Shown here: positions 48,962-57,152 of the stretch, piece by piece
Layout: each line of letters begins with the position of its first letter
Position numbering within the stretch: position 1 is the stretch's first letter
Origin: FEB-35 sp050263095
GTDB lineage: Bacteria > Desulfobacterota > Deferrimicrobia > Deferrimicrobiales > Deferrimicrobiaceae
Assembly (NCBI GenBank): GCA_050263095.1
Contig: JBLNEW010000043.1
Coordinates: forward strand, 4,104 to 68,103
Direction of reading: 5' to 3'
Length of the DNA stretch: 64,000 bases
Notes under the pieces: model-generated
The model's input: the letters and a program-made list of their open reading frames with translations, nothing else
What the model was told of the DNA's origin: nothing
Database searches by the model: none
Translations under genes and position numbers: made by a program

Positions 48962-50314
48962 ATGCCTTATCGATTCGTTTCCTTGTCCGTATCCGTATTC
49001 CTTATTTTCCTCCTCGCTGTTCCGTGCCGGGCGCAGGTGCAGGACAACGCCGCGTCGTCTCCGGAAGTTTCCTTCGAGGATGCCGTCCGTACCGCGCTTT
49101 CGAACGCCCGGGAGGTGCGGCTGGCGGCGCATGACGTCCGCATACGGACCGAGGGCAGGACCGTGGCGGCGTCGAGGCGGCTTCCGAGAGTGGACGCGAG
49201 CGCGGATTACACCGCGCTCTCGGAGCCGCCGTCTGTTTTCATCCAGGGAAACCCGATACAGACCTCGGACCAGAACGTCTGGCGCGCGAGGGTCACCGCA
49301 GAGCAGACCATCTTCGATTTCGGCAGGACGCGGTCGCGTGTGGACCAGGCCGATGCACGGATCGACAACGCGGTGCGCAACGAGGGACTGGCGAGGGAGC
49401 GGCAGGCGCTGGAAGTGATATCCGCTTTTCTTTCGGCCAAGCGCGCGGAAGAGCTGCGGCAGGTCGCCGAGGAGTCGCTTGCCACGGCGAAGGACCACCG
49501 GCGGGTGGCGGGGGACCAGTACGAGTTCGGCGTCGTGGCGAAGAACGACGTGCTGGCCGCCGACGTCCAGGTGGCGAACGCCGAGTCCGCGCTCATCGTC
49601 GCCGAAAACCAGGCGGAGCTCTCCCGATCGCGCCTGGCCCTGCGCATGGGTTACCCCGGCGACCGGTCTTTTTCGCCTGCCCCCGGCCCTTTCCCCGTCC
49701 CGCCGCCGGCGGTTCCGCCGCTCTCCGAGAGCCTGCGAACTGCCCTGGAGAAAAGAAACGAACTGCGCGCACAGGATGCCGTGGTCAGGGAAGGCGAGGC
49801 CGCCGTCTCGGCGGCGCGGACCGAGTTCGCCCCCACGCTATTCGGGCAGGGGGGCTATTCGTACGAGACCAACGATTTCAACCCGAACAAGAGCGTCTTT
49901 TCCATTCTCCTCGGCGGGAAGGTGAACCTGTTCTCCGGGTTCGCCGACGACGCGTCGCTTCGCCAGGCGCGCGCAAACGTAAATCGCCGCAAGGACGCTC
50001 TGGGCAAGTTGCAGGACGAGGTGGCCCTCGACGTGAAGGGTGCGCACCTGTTCGTCGCCGAAGCCGAGAAGAGGAAGGCGGTGGCAGTGGTCGCCGTCGC
50101 CCGCGCGGAGGAGAACCTGCGCATCCAGAACGACCGGTACATGGAGGGGCTTTCCATCTCCACCGAAGTGCTGGACGCCCAGGCGCTGCTGACGCGCGCG
50201 AAGGTCGACAGGCAGAACGCGGTTTACGACCTGTTCGAGGCGCGATACCGCCTGCTGGCGGCACGCGGAGAGCTGCTGGAATTCCTGGCTCCTATGATCG
50301 TCGCCGGGCGGTAA
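48962..50314 (+). CDS. TolC family outer-membrane efflux channel
   Basis: A 450-residue TolC/OEP protein. A signal peptide (SVSVFLIFLLAVPCRAQ) is followed by two tandem OEP repeats: SFEDAVRTALSNAREVRLAA, AEQTIFDFGRTRSRVDQADA, then a second half with the TolC motif GKVNLFSGFADDASLRQARA and NRKDALGKLQDEVALDVKGA. It forms the trimeric outer-membrane exit duct for a tripartite pump or type I secretion, but no partner gene is here. Start ATG at 48962 chosen from the signal sequence; the ribosome site is not obvious. Confidence 0.9.
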   Translation: MPYRFVSLSVSVFLIFLLAVPCRAQVQDNAASSPEVSFEDAVRTALSNAREVRLAAHDVRIRTEGRTVAASRRLPRVDASADYTALSEPPSVFIQGNPIQTSDQNVWRARVTAEQTIFDFGRTRSRVDQADARIDNAVRNEGLARERQALEVISAFLSAKRAEELRQVAEESLATAKDHRRVAGDQYEFGVVAKNDVLAADVQVANAESALIVAENQAELSRSRLALRMGYPGDRSFSPAPGPFPVPPPAVPPLSESLRTALEKRNELRAQDAVVREGEAAVSAARTEFAPTLFGQGGYSYETNDFNPNKSVFSILLGGKVNLFSGFADDASLRQARANVNRRKDALGKLQDEVALDVKGAHLFVAEAEKRKAVAVVAVARAEENLRIQNDRYMEGLSISTEVLDAQALLTRAKVDRQNAVYDLFEARYRLLAARGELLEFLAPMIVAGR

Positions 50315-50318
50315 CGAA

Positions 50319-51755
50319 ATGTCCGTCCGTTTGCAGCAGCTCTATCTTTCTTCCCTTCTTCTTATCGCCTTGTCGTTTTCCGCCTGCTCGGTCGTAAGCG
50401 ACGGCAGCATTTCCATAAAGCTGTCCTTTCCCGGGGACAACGCCGCCTCGACGGCCGCGGCCGGTTCCGCGGCAGAGACGACTCAGCCTCTTTATACGAA
50501 GCTCCCCGGCAACCGCATACTGATCCGGGTGCTGGCGCCGCACATCGCCGCGCCCATCGAGGCCTGGTTCGACCGGTCAGCGGGAAGAGGGGAGATCACG
50601 GGGATTCCGCCGGGGACCAGGATCGCCGTGGAAGTGGACGAGTACGACAACACCGCGGCGACGCTCCTCGGCCGCGGCTGGGCGCAGGGGATCGCTCTCT
50701 CCGCCGGCGAGCACAAGGAAGTTCCGGTAATCATGTACGACAAGGGTGCGATCGTCCGCGTCTGCGGCGCCCCCCCCGTCTCCGGCGCAGGCACATCCGG
50801 CGACTCCGGCGACGGCGGATTGGCGATCGACGCGCTCCTGGACAACCCGCTCGCGGTCAAGATCGGCCCCGGCGACGAGATCTTCGTCTCATCCTCCCAG
50901 TTCAACCGCATCCGCAAGATCGACCGGTACGGGTACATCTCCCACTACGCGGGGAACGGTTTGCCTGGAACGCTCACGGACGGTCAACCGGCGGCAACCT
51001 CCCCGATAGGCTCCGTATACGACTTGGACATTGGTCCTTCAGGCGATCTCTTCCTGATCACCGGCGACCAGCAGATTGTTAAGGTGGATTCGTCGACAGG
51101 ATCGGTAACGGTTAAATACGACGGCCAGAAAGGGATCTTCAATCCTTCGGCGAAACCTGACCTTGCCGTGGCAAACGACAACGAGATCTATTACACCAAC
51201 GGAATGGAGAGCAAGGTCTACCTCGTCCAGGACAACGTCCGTTCCGACTACGTCTGGGACAACGGCACCTCCTCGACCGCCGAGGGGGCCTTCAAGAACA
51301 CCTATCCGCTAAGATATCCTTCAAGTGTTTCCTATAATCCCGCAGTTCCAAATCTATACTTTGCGGACCGTGATAATGGTCGTATCAAATTTGTTGCCAT
51401 GGGAATTGACACGATCTACACGAAAATTGGGAAGGGAGTATCCGGTTTTTCAGAGGGAATCGATGTTGATAATGTTGCTTTAACATTACCTGTCCTTTGT
51501 GAATTTCATATAACTTCCAACAATTTATTTTTCAGGGAACGTGATTTTCACGGAATAAGAATCGTACTTCCAACAAACAAAGTTTATAGTTTCGCTGGCA
51601 TGGGCACCGCAGGTTATTCCGGCGACGGGCTGGCAGCCACTTCCGCCGCGCTTAACAATCCTTCCGCTGTGGCGGTCGACTCCCGCGGCAACGTATACAT
51701 AGCCGACTCCGGCAACCATGCCCTCCGGGTGGTCATCGGCGGCGCCTTGCCTTGA
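50319..51755 (+). CDS. NHL-type beta-propeller lipoprotein with mosaic base composition
   Basis: A 478-residue exported protein: a signal peptide with lipobox ALSFSAC, an N-terminal ~100-residue domain (FDRSAGRGEITGIPPGTRIA), then NHL-like blades (VKIGPGDEIFVSSSQFNRIR, ending AVAVDSRGNVYIADSGNHAL). The 3' third, about 51310-51600, is much poorer in GC than the 5' part and its neighbours, with A/T-ending codons, suggesting replacement by recombination. It starts 5 bp after tolC and is probably in its transcript. Function unknown, probably surface binding. Confidence 0.85.
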   Translation: MSVRLQQLYLSSLLLIALSFSACSVVSDGSISIKLSFPGDNAASTAAAGSAAETTQPLYTKLPGNRILIRVLAPHIAAPIEAWFDRSAGRGEITGIPPGTRIAVEVDEYDNTAATLLGRGWAQGIALSAGEHKEVPVIMYDKGAIVRVCGAPPVSGAGTSGDSGDGGLAIDALLDNPLAVKIGPGDEIFVSSSQFNRIRKIDRYGYISHYAGNGLPGTLTDGQPAATSPIGSVYDLDIGPSGDLFLITGDQQIVKVDSSTGSVTVKYDGQKGIFNPSAKPDLAVANDNEIYYTNGMESKVYLVQDNVRSDYVWDNGTSSTAEGAFKNTYPLRYPSSVSYNPAVPNLYFADRDNGRIKFVAMGIDTIYTKIGKGVSGFSEGIDVDNVALTLPVLCEFHITSNNLFFRERDFHGIRIVLPTNKVYSFAGMGTAGYSGDGLAATSAALNNPSAVAVDSRGNVYIADSGNHALRVVIGGALP

Positions 51756-51770
51756 CCCTGCAATAAATTT

Positions 51771-51832
51771 GGGGGGGGGTTTTTTAGTTTTTGATGGAGA
51801 ATCTCCATCAATTATTGAAAATGTACCCCCCC
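51771..51832. repeat. long imperfect inverted repeat with G9 and C7 runs
   Basis: A run of nine G, T-rich sequence and TTGATGGAG (51791-51799) are mirrored, across the loop AAT, by CTCCATCAA (51803-51811), A-rich sequence and seven C (51826-51832). The inner nine bp pair perfectly. Possible terminator of the lipoprotein gene or end structure of an inserted element. Confidence 0.6.
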
Positions 51833-52073
51833 TATTTATATGTACATCCATAGCCAACTTTTTCCGATTATCTATAGCCAACTATTTCCGATGGTCAATC
51901 GATAACAATTGCCGATGCACCTGTCGGCAGCTCTTGCCGATGCACATTTCGCGAAATTTATCCGACAAAATTCGTTATGTTGTTTCCCGCATCGAGGCAC
52001 GCCGATTGCAGATATGTCTAATTAAAATATATTGAAGAAAAAAGACGCTGATGTAGCATCTCCATCAATTTTT
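51792..52073. repeat. pair of 25-bp direct repeats (51792-51816 and 52049-52073)
   Basis: The two 25-bp segments agree at 22 of 25 positions and share the pattern TGATG-N9-CATCA followed by ATT. Each copy is also an imperfect palindrome. They lie 257 bp apart and enclose the tandem repeat block. The right copy sits 13 bp before the start of the winged-helix gene. They may be operators for that regulator or the ends of an inserted cassette. Confidence 0.6.
51847..51970. repeat. five degenerate tandem repeats of 24-25 bp
   Basis: Units contain a TAGCCAAC-like segment and a TTCCGAT/TGCCGAT core. The CCGA core recurs at 51864, 51888, 51912, 51937 and 51962 (spacing 24, 24, 25, 25). The first two units are the most alike and the rest decay. 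The region is AT-rich and non-coding. Similar arrays are binding sites at ends of IS21, Tn7 and related transposons, but no transposase gene is present. Confidence 0.6.
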
Positions 52074-52086
52074 CGGCGGTCCTGCC

Positions 52087-52389
52087 TTGATCAGGAAACT
52101 GTTCTCATCCCCGGCGCTCTTCGCGACCATCGCGCTGTTTTTCGATTTCCCCCACGATCCGTTGTTCCCCCGCCTGATTTCCCGCCAGACCGGGACGGAT
52201 ATCAAAAGCGTTTTGAGGGAACTGAAAAAGCTGCACGAGATCGGCGTCGTCCGTGCCCGCCGCGCCGGAAGGGAGATGCATTACCGATTGAACGAGGAGT
52301 TTCATTTATATGAGGAACTGGCGGCCGTCTTCGCCAAGACGAGGAAGCAGCGGAAATATGCGTCACAGGATTTGGAATTTTATGCTTGA
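52087..52389 (+). CDS. winged-helix DNA-binding protein
   Basis: A 100-residue winged-helix protein: FATIALFFDFPHDPLFPRL, the helix-turn-helix RLISRQTGTDIKSVLRELKK, and the wing EIGVVRARRAGREMHYRLNE followed by a dimer helix. It resembles the helix-turn-helix proteins that accompany nucleotidyltransferases and small ArsR-like regulators. The start is TTG at 52087 with a weak ribosome site. A TGATG-N9-CATCA element 13 bp upstream could be its own operator. Confidence 0.78.
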   Translation: MIRKLFSSPALFATIALFFDFPHDPLFPRLISRQTGTDIKSVLRELKKLHEIGVVRARRAGREMHYRLNEEFHLYEELAAVFAKTRKQRKYASQDLEFYA

Positions 52390-52466
52390 AAGATTTCGCA
52401 CTCGCAGGGCGCCCCTCCCCCTCACGGGCGGGAGGAAGAGGGGCGCCCGGACCTATGCCTTTGCGG

Positions 52467-52955
52467 CTACCGGCGGCTCCATGCGGGCGCGCCGTCCGCG
52501 CCCCGGAGCTTGAGGAGGGCATCGCCCTTCTTCACCTCGGCGGCGATGATCGCCGGCTTGCCGCTCTTAAGGGTGATCCGTGAGCCCTTGACCTCCACCT
52601 TGTCCTTCTCCGCTATCTTTACCTCCTGCTTGTCCAGGTACCACGACGGCCCCAGGCTGACGGGGATTTCCTCCTTTTCCGTCTTCAACAGCAGGTGAAC
52701 GCCGTAGCCCACTCGCCTGCGGTGGGTTACTTTCTTGACCTGGACCACCTCTCCGCTGATCGACTCGACGGTCTTCGGATCGTACATGCGCTGGTACCGG
52801 TCCCCTACGGCAGGCATCTTGTCTTCAACGGCAGGCGCCTTGTCCCCTACGGCAGGCGCTTTGGGAGCTTCCTCGGCGGCGAACGCCGCAACGGAAACCA
52901 GAAGACCCAGCGCGGCGAACATGGAGAGCGGCATCAGGAACCTTTCCTTCTTCAT
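52467..52955 (-). CDS. secreted protein with tandem PAVGDK-like repeats
   Basis: A 162-residue exported protein with a signal peptide (MPLSMFAALGLLVSVAAFAA). The mature N-terminus has three to four hexad/heptad repeats of the kind APAVGDK / MPAVGDR. A small beta-rich domain follows (ESISGEVVQVKKV, GYGVHLLLKTEKEEIPVSLG, KVEVKGSRITLKSGK), OB-fold-like. Start follows GGAGGAGAAGGACG. Unknown function; periplasmic. Confidence 0.78.
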   Translation of the reverse strand: MKKERFLMPLSMFAALGLLVSVAAFAAEEAPKAPAVGDKAPAVEDKMPAVGDRYQRMYDPKTVESISGEVVQVKKVTHRRRVGYGVHLLLKTEKEEIPVSLGPSWYLDKQEVKIAEKDKVEVKGSRITLKSGKPAIIAAEVKKGDALLKLRGADGAPAWSRR

Positions 52956-53059
52956 CGTCCTTCTCCTCCTTGCGGAAATTGCGATGCTCCTTATGCCGTG
53001 TTGAACACCGCGACCCGGCGGAATGTTTCAGAAGGCGAAAAGCGCGTTGAACGGATCGG

Positions 53060-53833
53060 TTATTTCGTGCCGGCCGAGGCGATCGACCGGGAGCGAACGA
53101 TGGAGAAGGCCGCGTATGCGATCAGGATCGCGGAGACGATCTGGGACTCGGAGAACGGCCCCAGAAATCCGCGCGGGTCGTCGCGGAATATCTCGAGGAA
53201 GGAGCGGACGACGCCGTACATTATCATCATGGTCCAGAACAGCATGCCGGGGGTCTTGAACCGGTTCCGCGTCGCGTACAGCACTCCGAAAATTGCGAAC
53301 CCGCCCAGCGATTCGTAGATCTGCGTTGGGTGAAGGTGCACGCCCAGGGGGGCGAGCGAGGCCGGGTCGGTGAAGACGACCGCCCATGGCACGGTCGTTA
53401 GCTTCCCGTAGCAGCACCCCGCGGCCGTGCATCCGATCCGCCCGAACGCAAGCCCCAGCGGGATGCCGAGAGCGGAGGAGTCTGCCACGGGGAAAAACGG
53501 CATGCCATGCCGCTTCAGGAAATAGACGCAAACCGCCACGGCGGCCAGAAAACCCCCGTAGAAGACTAGCCCCCCGTTCCAAAGCTTGAAGATCTCGGAA
53601 GGGGTCGAGCTGTATTGGTCCCAGTAGACGAGCACGTGGAAGAGCCGCGCTCCGACGATGGCCGAGAGCACCACCCAGAAGCCCATGTCGAAGAACCTGT
53701 CCCGGTCGAGCCCCTTGCGGGCGATCTCCCGTCCCGCGACCCAGAGCGCCGCGAGGAACCCGATCGCCACGAAGACGCCGTAGGAATATATCTTGAGGCT
53801 GCCGATTTTAAGAAGTACGGGATGCACTCTCAC
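53060..53833 (-). CDS. lgt: prolipoprotein diacylglyceryl transferase
   Basis: A 257-residue seven-helix enzyme adding diacylglycerol to lipobox cysteines. Motifs: GLVFYGGFLAAVAVCVYFL, LGLAFGRIGCTAAGCCYGKL and HLHPTQIYESLGGF. The start is a GTG at 53833 (a second GTG two codons later). It overlaps lspA by 26 bp, so the two lipoprotein-processing enzymes form one transcript with ileS upstream. Confidence 0.95.
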   Translation of the reverse strand: MRVHPVLLKIGSLKIYSYGVFVAIGFLAALWVAGREIARKGLDRDRFFDMGFWVVLSAIVGARLFHVLVYWDQYSSTPSEIFKLWNGGLVFYGGFLAAVAVCVYFLKRHGMPFFPVADSSALGIPLGLAFGRIGCTAAGCCYGKLTTVPWAVVFTDPASLAPLGVHLHPTQIYESLGGFAIFGVLYATRNRFKTPGMLFWTMMIMYGVVRSFLEIFRDDPRGFLGPFSESQIVSAILIAYAAFSIVRSRSIASAGTK

Positions 53834-54314
53834 TCTCCTTCGACCAGAATAGCATGTCGAGGATGAGCAGGAAGATCCCCACGGATATCCCTATGTCGGC
53901 AACGTTGAACGCCGGCCAGTGGTGGTGGCGCCAGTGCACGTCGAGGAAGTCGACCACGTAGCCCAGCCGGGCCCGGTCGATCAGGTTGCCCACCGCTCCT
54001 CCCAGGATAAGCCCCAAGCCGCACGGCGCCGGGCCCCGGCCCGGAAGGTAGTGAAGGTACGCGAGGACGGCCGCCACGGCGAGCACCGTTGCAAGGATAA
54101 GGAGCGGGTTGACCCACGAGTGGTTCAGGTTGGAAAGAAATCCGAATGCGACCCCGGTGTTGTGCACGTGGACTATGTGGAAGTGATCGGGAAAGACGGC
54201 GCGGGCCTCGAAGAGCCCGAAGTGGCGCACGATCCATGCCTTGCTCCACTGGTCGGAGACCATGATGACGGCGGCCGCAGTCAGGGGAGCGGCGAATTTG
54301 CGCAGTCGCAGCAA
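53808..54314 (-). CDS. lspA: lipoprotein signal peptidase (SPase II)
   Basis: A 168-residue membrane aspartic protease. Active Asp residues are in LGGAVGNLIDRARLGYVVDF and FNVADIGISVGIFLLI. The early VIMVSDQWSKAWI and HVHNTGVAFGF are conserved. Start is TTG at 54314, close to the ileS stop. With lgt it processes the many lipoproteins of this window. Confidence 0.94.
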   Translation of the reverse strand: MLRLRKFAAPLTAAAVIMVSDQWSKAWIVRHFGLFEARAVFPDHFHIVHVHNTGVAFGFLSNLNHSWVNPLLILATVLAVAAVLAYLHYLPGRGPAPCGLGLILGGAVGNLIDRARLGYVVDFLDVHWRHHHWPAFNVADIGISVGIFLLILDMLFWSKESESASRTS

Positions 54315-54323
54315 GATGGCGCC

Positions 54324-57107
54324 TTATCCGGCTACGGCCTCGGCGCACCGGCCGCACAATTCCGGGGCGCCGGGGATGGTCCCGACGGAAGGGTAGTGGT
54401 TCCAGCAGCGCTCGCACTTTCCCCACGGGGCCTTTTCGACCTTGGCCTTCAGCCCCGGGAACGCCGCGCTCTCGTAGACATCCGGGCCCGAAACGTCGCC
54501 CGCCTCGATCCCCGAGACGATCAGGACGTCCTGTATTTCACGGGCGTGGGTCCCGAACAGGTCCGCGAACGGGCCCGGCGCCACCTTCACGAGCGCGTCC
54601 TGGTCGCTGCCGATCGTTTTCTCCTTGCGCGCGGCTTCGAGCGGCTGGGCGATCTCGGCCCTCAAGGCAAGGATCCGCTCCCATCGCGCCGCCGTCTCGT
54701 CGTCCCCAGGAAGCTCATCGGGCTTCGGAAGGTCGGACAGGAAAACGCTCTGCGGCTTCCCCGGGAACGCGGGCAGATGTCCCCACGCCTCCTCGGCGGT
54801 GAACGACAGCACCGGGGCGAGCAGGGAGAGCAGGCCGCGCGTTATCTCGAAGAGCGCCGTCTGCGCGGACCGCCTGGCCGGATCGTCCGCCCTGGAGCAG
54901 TACAGTCGGTCCTTCAGCACGTTCAGGTAGAAGCTGGACATGTCCACGGCGCAGAAGTTGTTCACCGCATGGAAGATAAGGTGGAACTCGTACGTTTCGT
55001 ATGCGCGCAGCACCTTCTCCGCGAGCCTGCGGAAGAGGATGAGCGCGTAAATATCCATCTCCGGCATGCGGTCGCGCGGGACCGAGTCCTTTTCCGGCGA
55101 GAAGCCGTCCAGGTTGCCCAGCAGGAAGCGGATCGTGTTGCGTATCTTGCGGTAGGCCTCGGTCAGCCGGTCCAGGATGTCCTTGGAGAGCCGGACGTCG
55201 TCGCGGTAGTCCTCGGCGGAGACCCAGAGCCGCAACAGCTCAGCCCCGTGCTTTTTGATGATCTCCTCGGGCGCGATGACGTTCCCCTTGGACTTGTGCA
55301 TCGCCTCGCCCTTGCCGTCCACCACGAAGCCGTGGGTCAGGACGGCCTTGTAGGGGGCCGCCTGGCGCGTGCCGACCGCCGCCAGGAGCGAGGAGTGGAA
55401 CCAGCCGCGATGCTGGTCGGATCCCTCGAGGTAAAGGTCGACCGGGACCCCAAGGTTCTCCTTGCCCTCGCAGACGCATGCGTACGAAACGCCGGAGTCG
55501 AACCACACGTCCAGGATGTCGGTCTCCTTTCCGAACTCCCTCCCCCCGCAGGACGGGCAGGCAACGCCCGGCGGGATCAGCTCGTTTACGTCCCTGTCGA
55601 ACCAGGCATCGGCGCCTTCCCTCTCGAAGAACCCTGCGACGTGGTCGATGAGCTTCCTGTCGAGAAGGTAGTGCCCGCACCCCGCGCACTGGAAGATGGC
55701 GATCGGGACTCCCCACGACCGCTGGCGGGAGATGCACCAGTCCGGGCGATTGGCGATCATCCCCTCGATCCTTTCCTGACCCCACGCGGGGATCCAGCGG
55801 ACCTTTCGGATCTCCGAAAGCGCGTTCGCCCTCAAGCCGGTGTTATCCATGGATATGAACCATTGCTTGGTCGCCCTGAAGATCACCGGGTGCTTGCATC
55901 GCCAGCAATGGGGGTACGAGTGTGTGACCTTGGCCTCCCGCATAAGGGCGCCGGTTTCGGCCAGCTTGGAGTTGACGCGCGGGTTCGCGTCGAAGACCTG
56001 CATCCCCGCGAAGAAGGGGACGTCCGGGGTGAACCTGCCCGCGTCGTCCAGCGGCGCGTAGATCTCCAGCCCGTATTTAAGCCCCGTTTCGTAGTCTTCC
56101 CGACCGTGGCCGGGCGCCGTGTGGACGCATCCCGTTCCGGCGTCGAGCGTCACGTAGTTGCCGAGGACGAGGATCGAATCGCGGCCGGCGAAGGGGTGCC
56201 CGCAGCGGAGCCGCTCGAGGTGGGCGGCGCCGAACGACGCGAGGCGCTTCGGGGTTTTCAGGCCGACCTCTTCCGCGAACCGGTCCGCAAGCCCTTCCGC
56301 CACCACGTACGCCTCGCCGCCTGACTCCAGCGCGACGTAGGTGAAGTCCGGATGCAGCGCTATCGCCAGGTTCGAAGGGATCGTCCAGGGGGTAGTGGTC
56401 CAGATGACGAAGAACGTCTTCTTCCCCGCGAGGGCGGGGTGGATCTTCTCGGGCGGATCGAGAAAGGGAAACTTCACGTGAATTGAAGGCGAGGTGTGGT
56501 CGGCATACTCGACCTCGGCCTCGGCCAGGGCTGTCCTGCAAGACAGGCACCAGTAGACGGGCTTTGTGCCCTTGTAGACGGAGCCCGACCCGACGAATCT
56601 GCCGAATTCCCGCAGTATCCCCGCCTCGTAGTCGAAGGACATCGTCCGGTAGGGATTCTCCCAGTCGCCCAGAACGCCCAGCCGCTTGAACTCCTGCCGC
56701 TGGACGTCGATGAACTTGGCCGCGTATTCGCGGCAGAGCTTTCGCTTCTCCCCGGTCGGAATAGCTTCCTTTTTCGCCCCGAGGTTCTTGTCCACCTGGT
56801 GCTCGATCGGCAGCCCGTGGCAGTCCCATCCGGGGACGTACTCCGCCCACCCGCCCGAAAGGCCCCGGTATTTCACTATGACGTCCTTGAGGATCTTGTT
56901 CAGTGCGTGGCCTATATGTATGTGGCCGTTGGCGTAGGGGGGGCCGTCGTGAAGGACGAACTTGTCGTTCCCCCGCCGGCGATCCGCCATTGCTCGGTAG
57001 AGGCCCATCTTCTCCCACCCCGCCAGTATCTCGGGCTCGCGCTGCGAGAGGTTCGCCCTCATCGGGAACCCGGTCTGCGGCAGGTTCAGCGTGTTCTTGT
57101 AATCCAT
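54324..57107 (-). CDS. ileS: isoleucyl-tRNA synthetase
   Basis: A 927-residue class I synthetase. The HIGH motif is in GPPYANGHIHIGHALNKIL (~60); the KMSKS-like loop is AMHKSKGNVIAPEE (~600). The CP1 editing domain contains FVIWTTTPWTIPSNLAIAL. The C-terminal zinc finger is CERCWNHYP with LCGRCAEAV. Full length. It charges tRNA-Ile in the cytoplasm. Followed by lspA with a ten-base gap. Confidence 0.97.
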   Translation of the reverse strand: MDYKNTLNLPQTGFPMRANLSQREPEILAGWEKMGLYRAMADRRRGNDKFVLHDGPPYANGHIHIGHALNKILKDVIVKYRGLSGGWAEYVPGWDCHGLPIEHQVDKNLGAKKEAIPTGEKRKLCREYAAKFIDVQRQEFKRLGVLGDWENPYRTMSFDYEAGILREFGRFVGSGSVYKGTKPVYWCLSCRTALAEAEVEYADHTSPSIHVKFPFLDPPEKIHPALAGKKTFFVIWTTTPWTIPSNLAIALHPDFTYVALESGGEAYVVAEGLADRFAEEVGLKTPKRLASFGAAHLERLRCGHPFAGRDSILVLGNYVTLDAGTGCVHTAPGHGREDYETGLKYGLEIYAPLDDAGRFTPDVPFFAGMQVFDANPRVNSKLAETGALMREAKVTHSYPHCWRCKHPVIFRATKQWFISMDNTGLRANALSEIRKVRWIPAWGQERIEGMIANRPDWCISRQRSWGVPIAIFQCAGCGHYLLDRKLIDHVAGFFEREGADAWFDRDVNELIPPGVACPSCGGREFGKETDILDVWFDSGVSYACVCEGKENLGVPVDLYLEGSDQHRGWFHSSLLAAVGTRQAAPYKAVLTHGFVVDGKGEAMHKSKGNVIAPEEIIKKHGAELLRLWVSAEDYRDDVRLSKDILDRLTEAYRKIRNTIRFLLGNLDGFSPEKDSVPRDRMPEMDIYALILFRRLAEKVLRAYETYEFHLIFHAVNNFCAVDMSSFYLNVLKDRLYCSRADDPARRSAQTALFEITRGLLSLLAPVLSFTAEEAWGHLPAFPGKPQSVFLSDLPKPDELPGDDETAARWERILALRAEIAQPLEAARKEKTIGSDQDALVKVAPGPFADLFGTHAREIQDVLIVSGIEAGDVSGPDVYESAAFPGLKAKVEKAPWGKCERCWNHYPSVGTIPGAPELCGRCAEAVAG

Positions 57108-57152
57108 CGTGACGATCGCTCCGTCGAATCGGTTAAAGCGTTACTTATACCA

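Noticed and set aside
51847..51970. CRISPR-like array
   Set aside because: The units are contiguous, degenerate tandem repeats of 24-25 bp with no unique spacers between conserved repeats and no cas genes.
53919..56324. 801-residue rightward open frame opposite ileS and lspA
   Set aside because: Antisense shadow of high-GC coding sequence; composition is dominated by Arg, Val, Asp and Gly with no domain, while ileS is certain.
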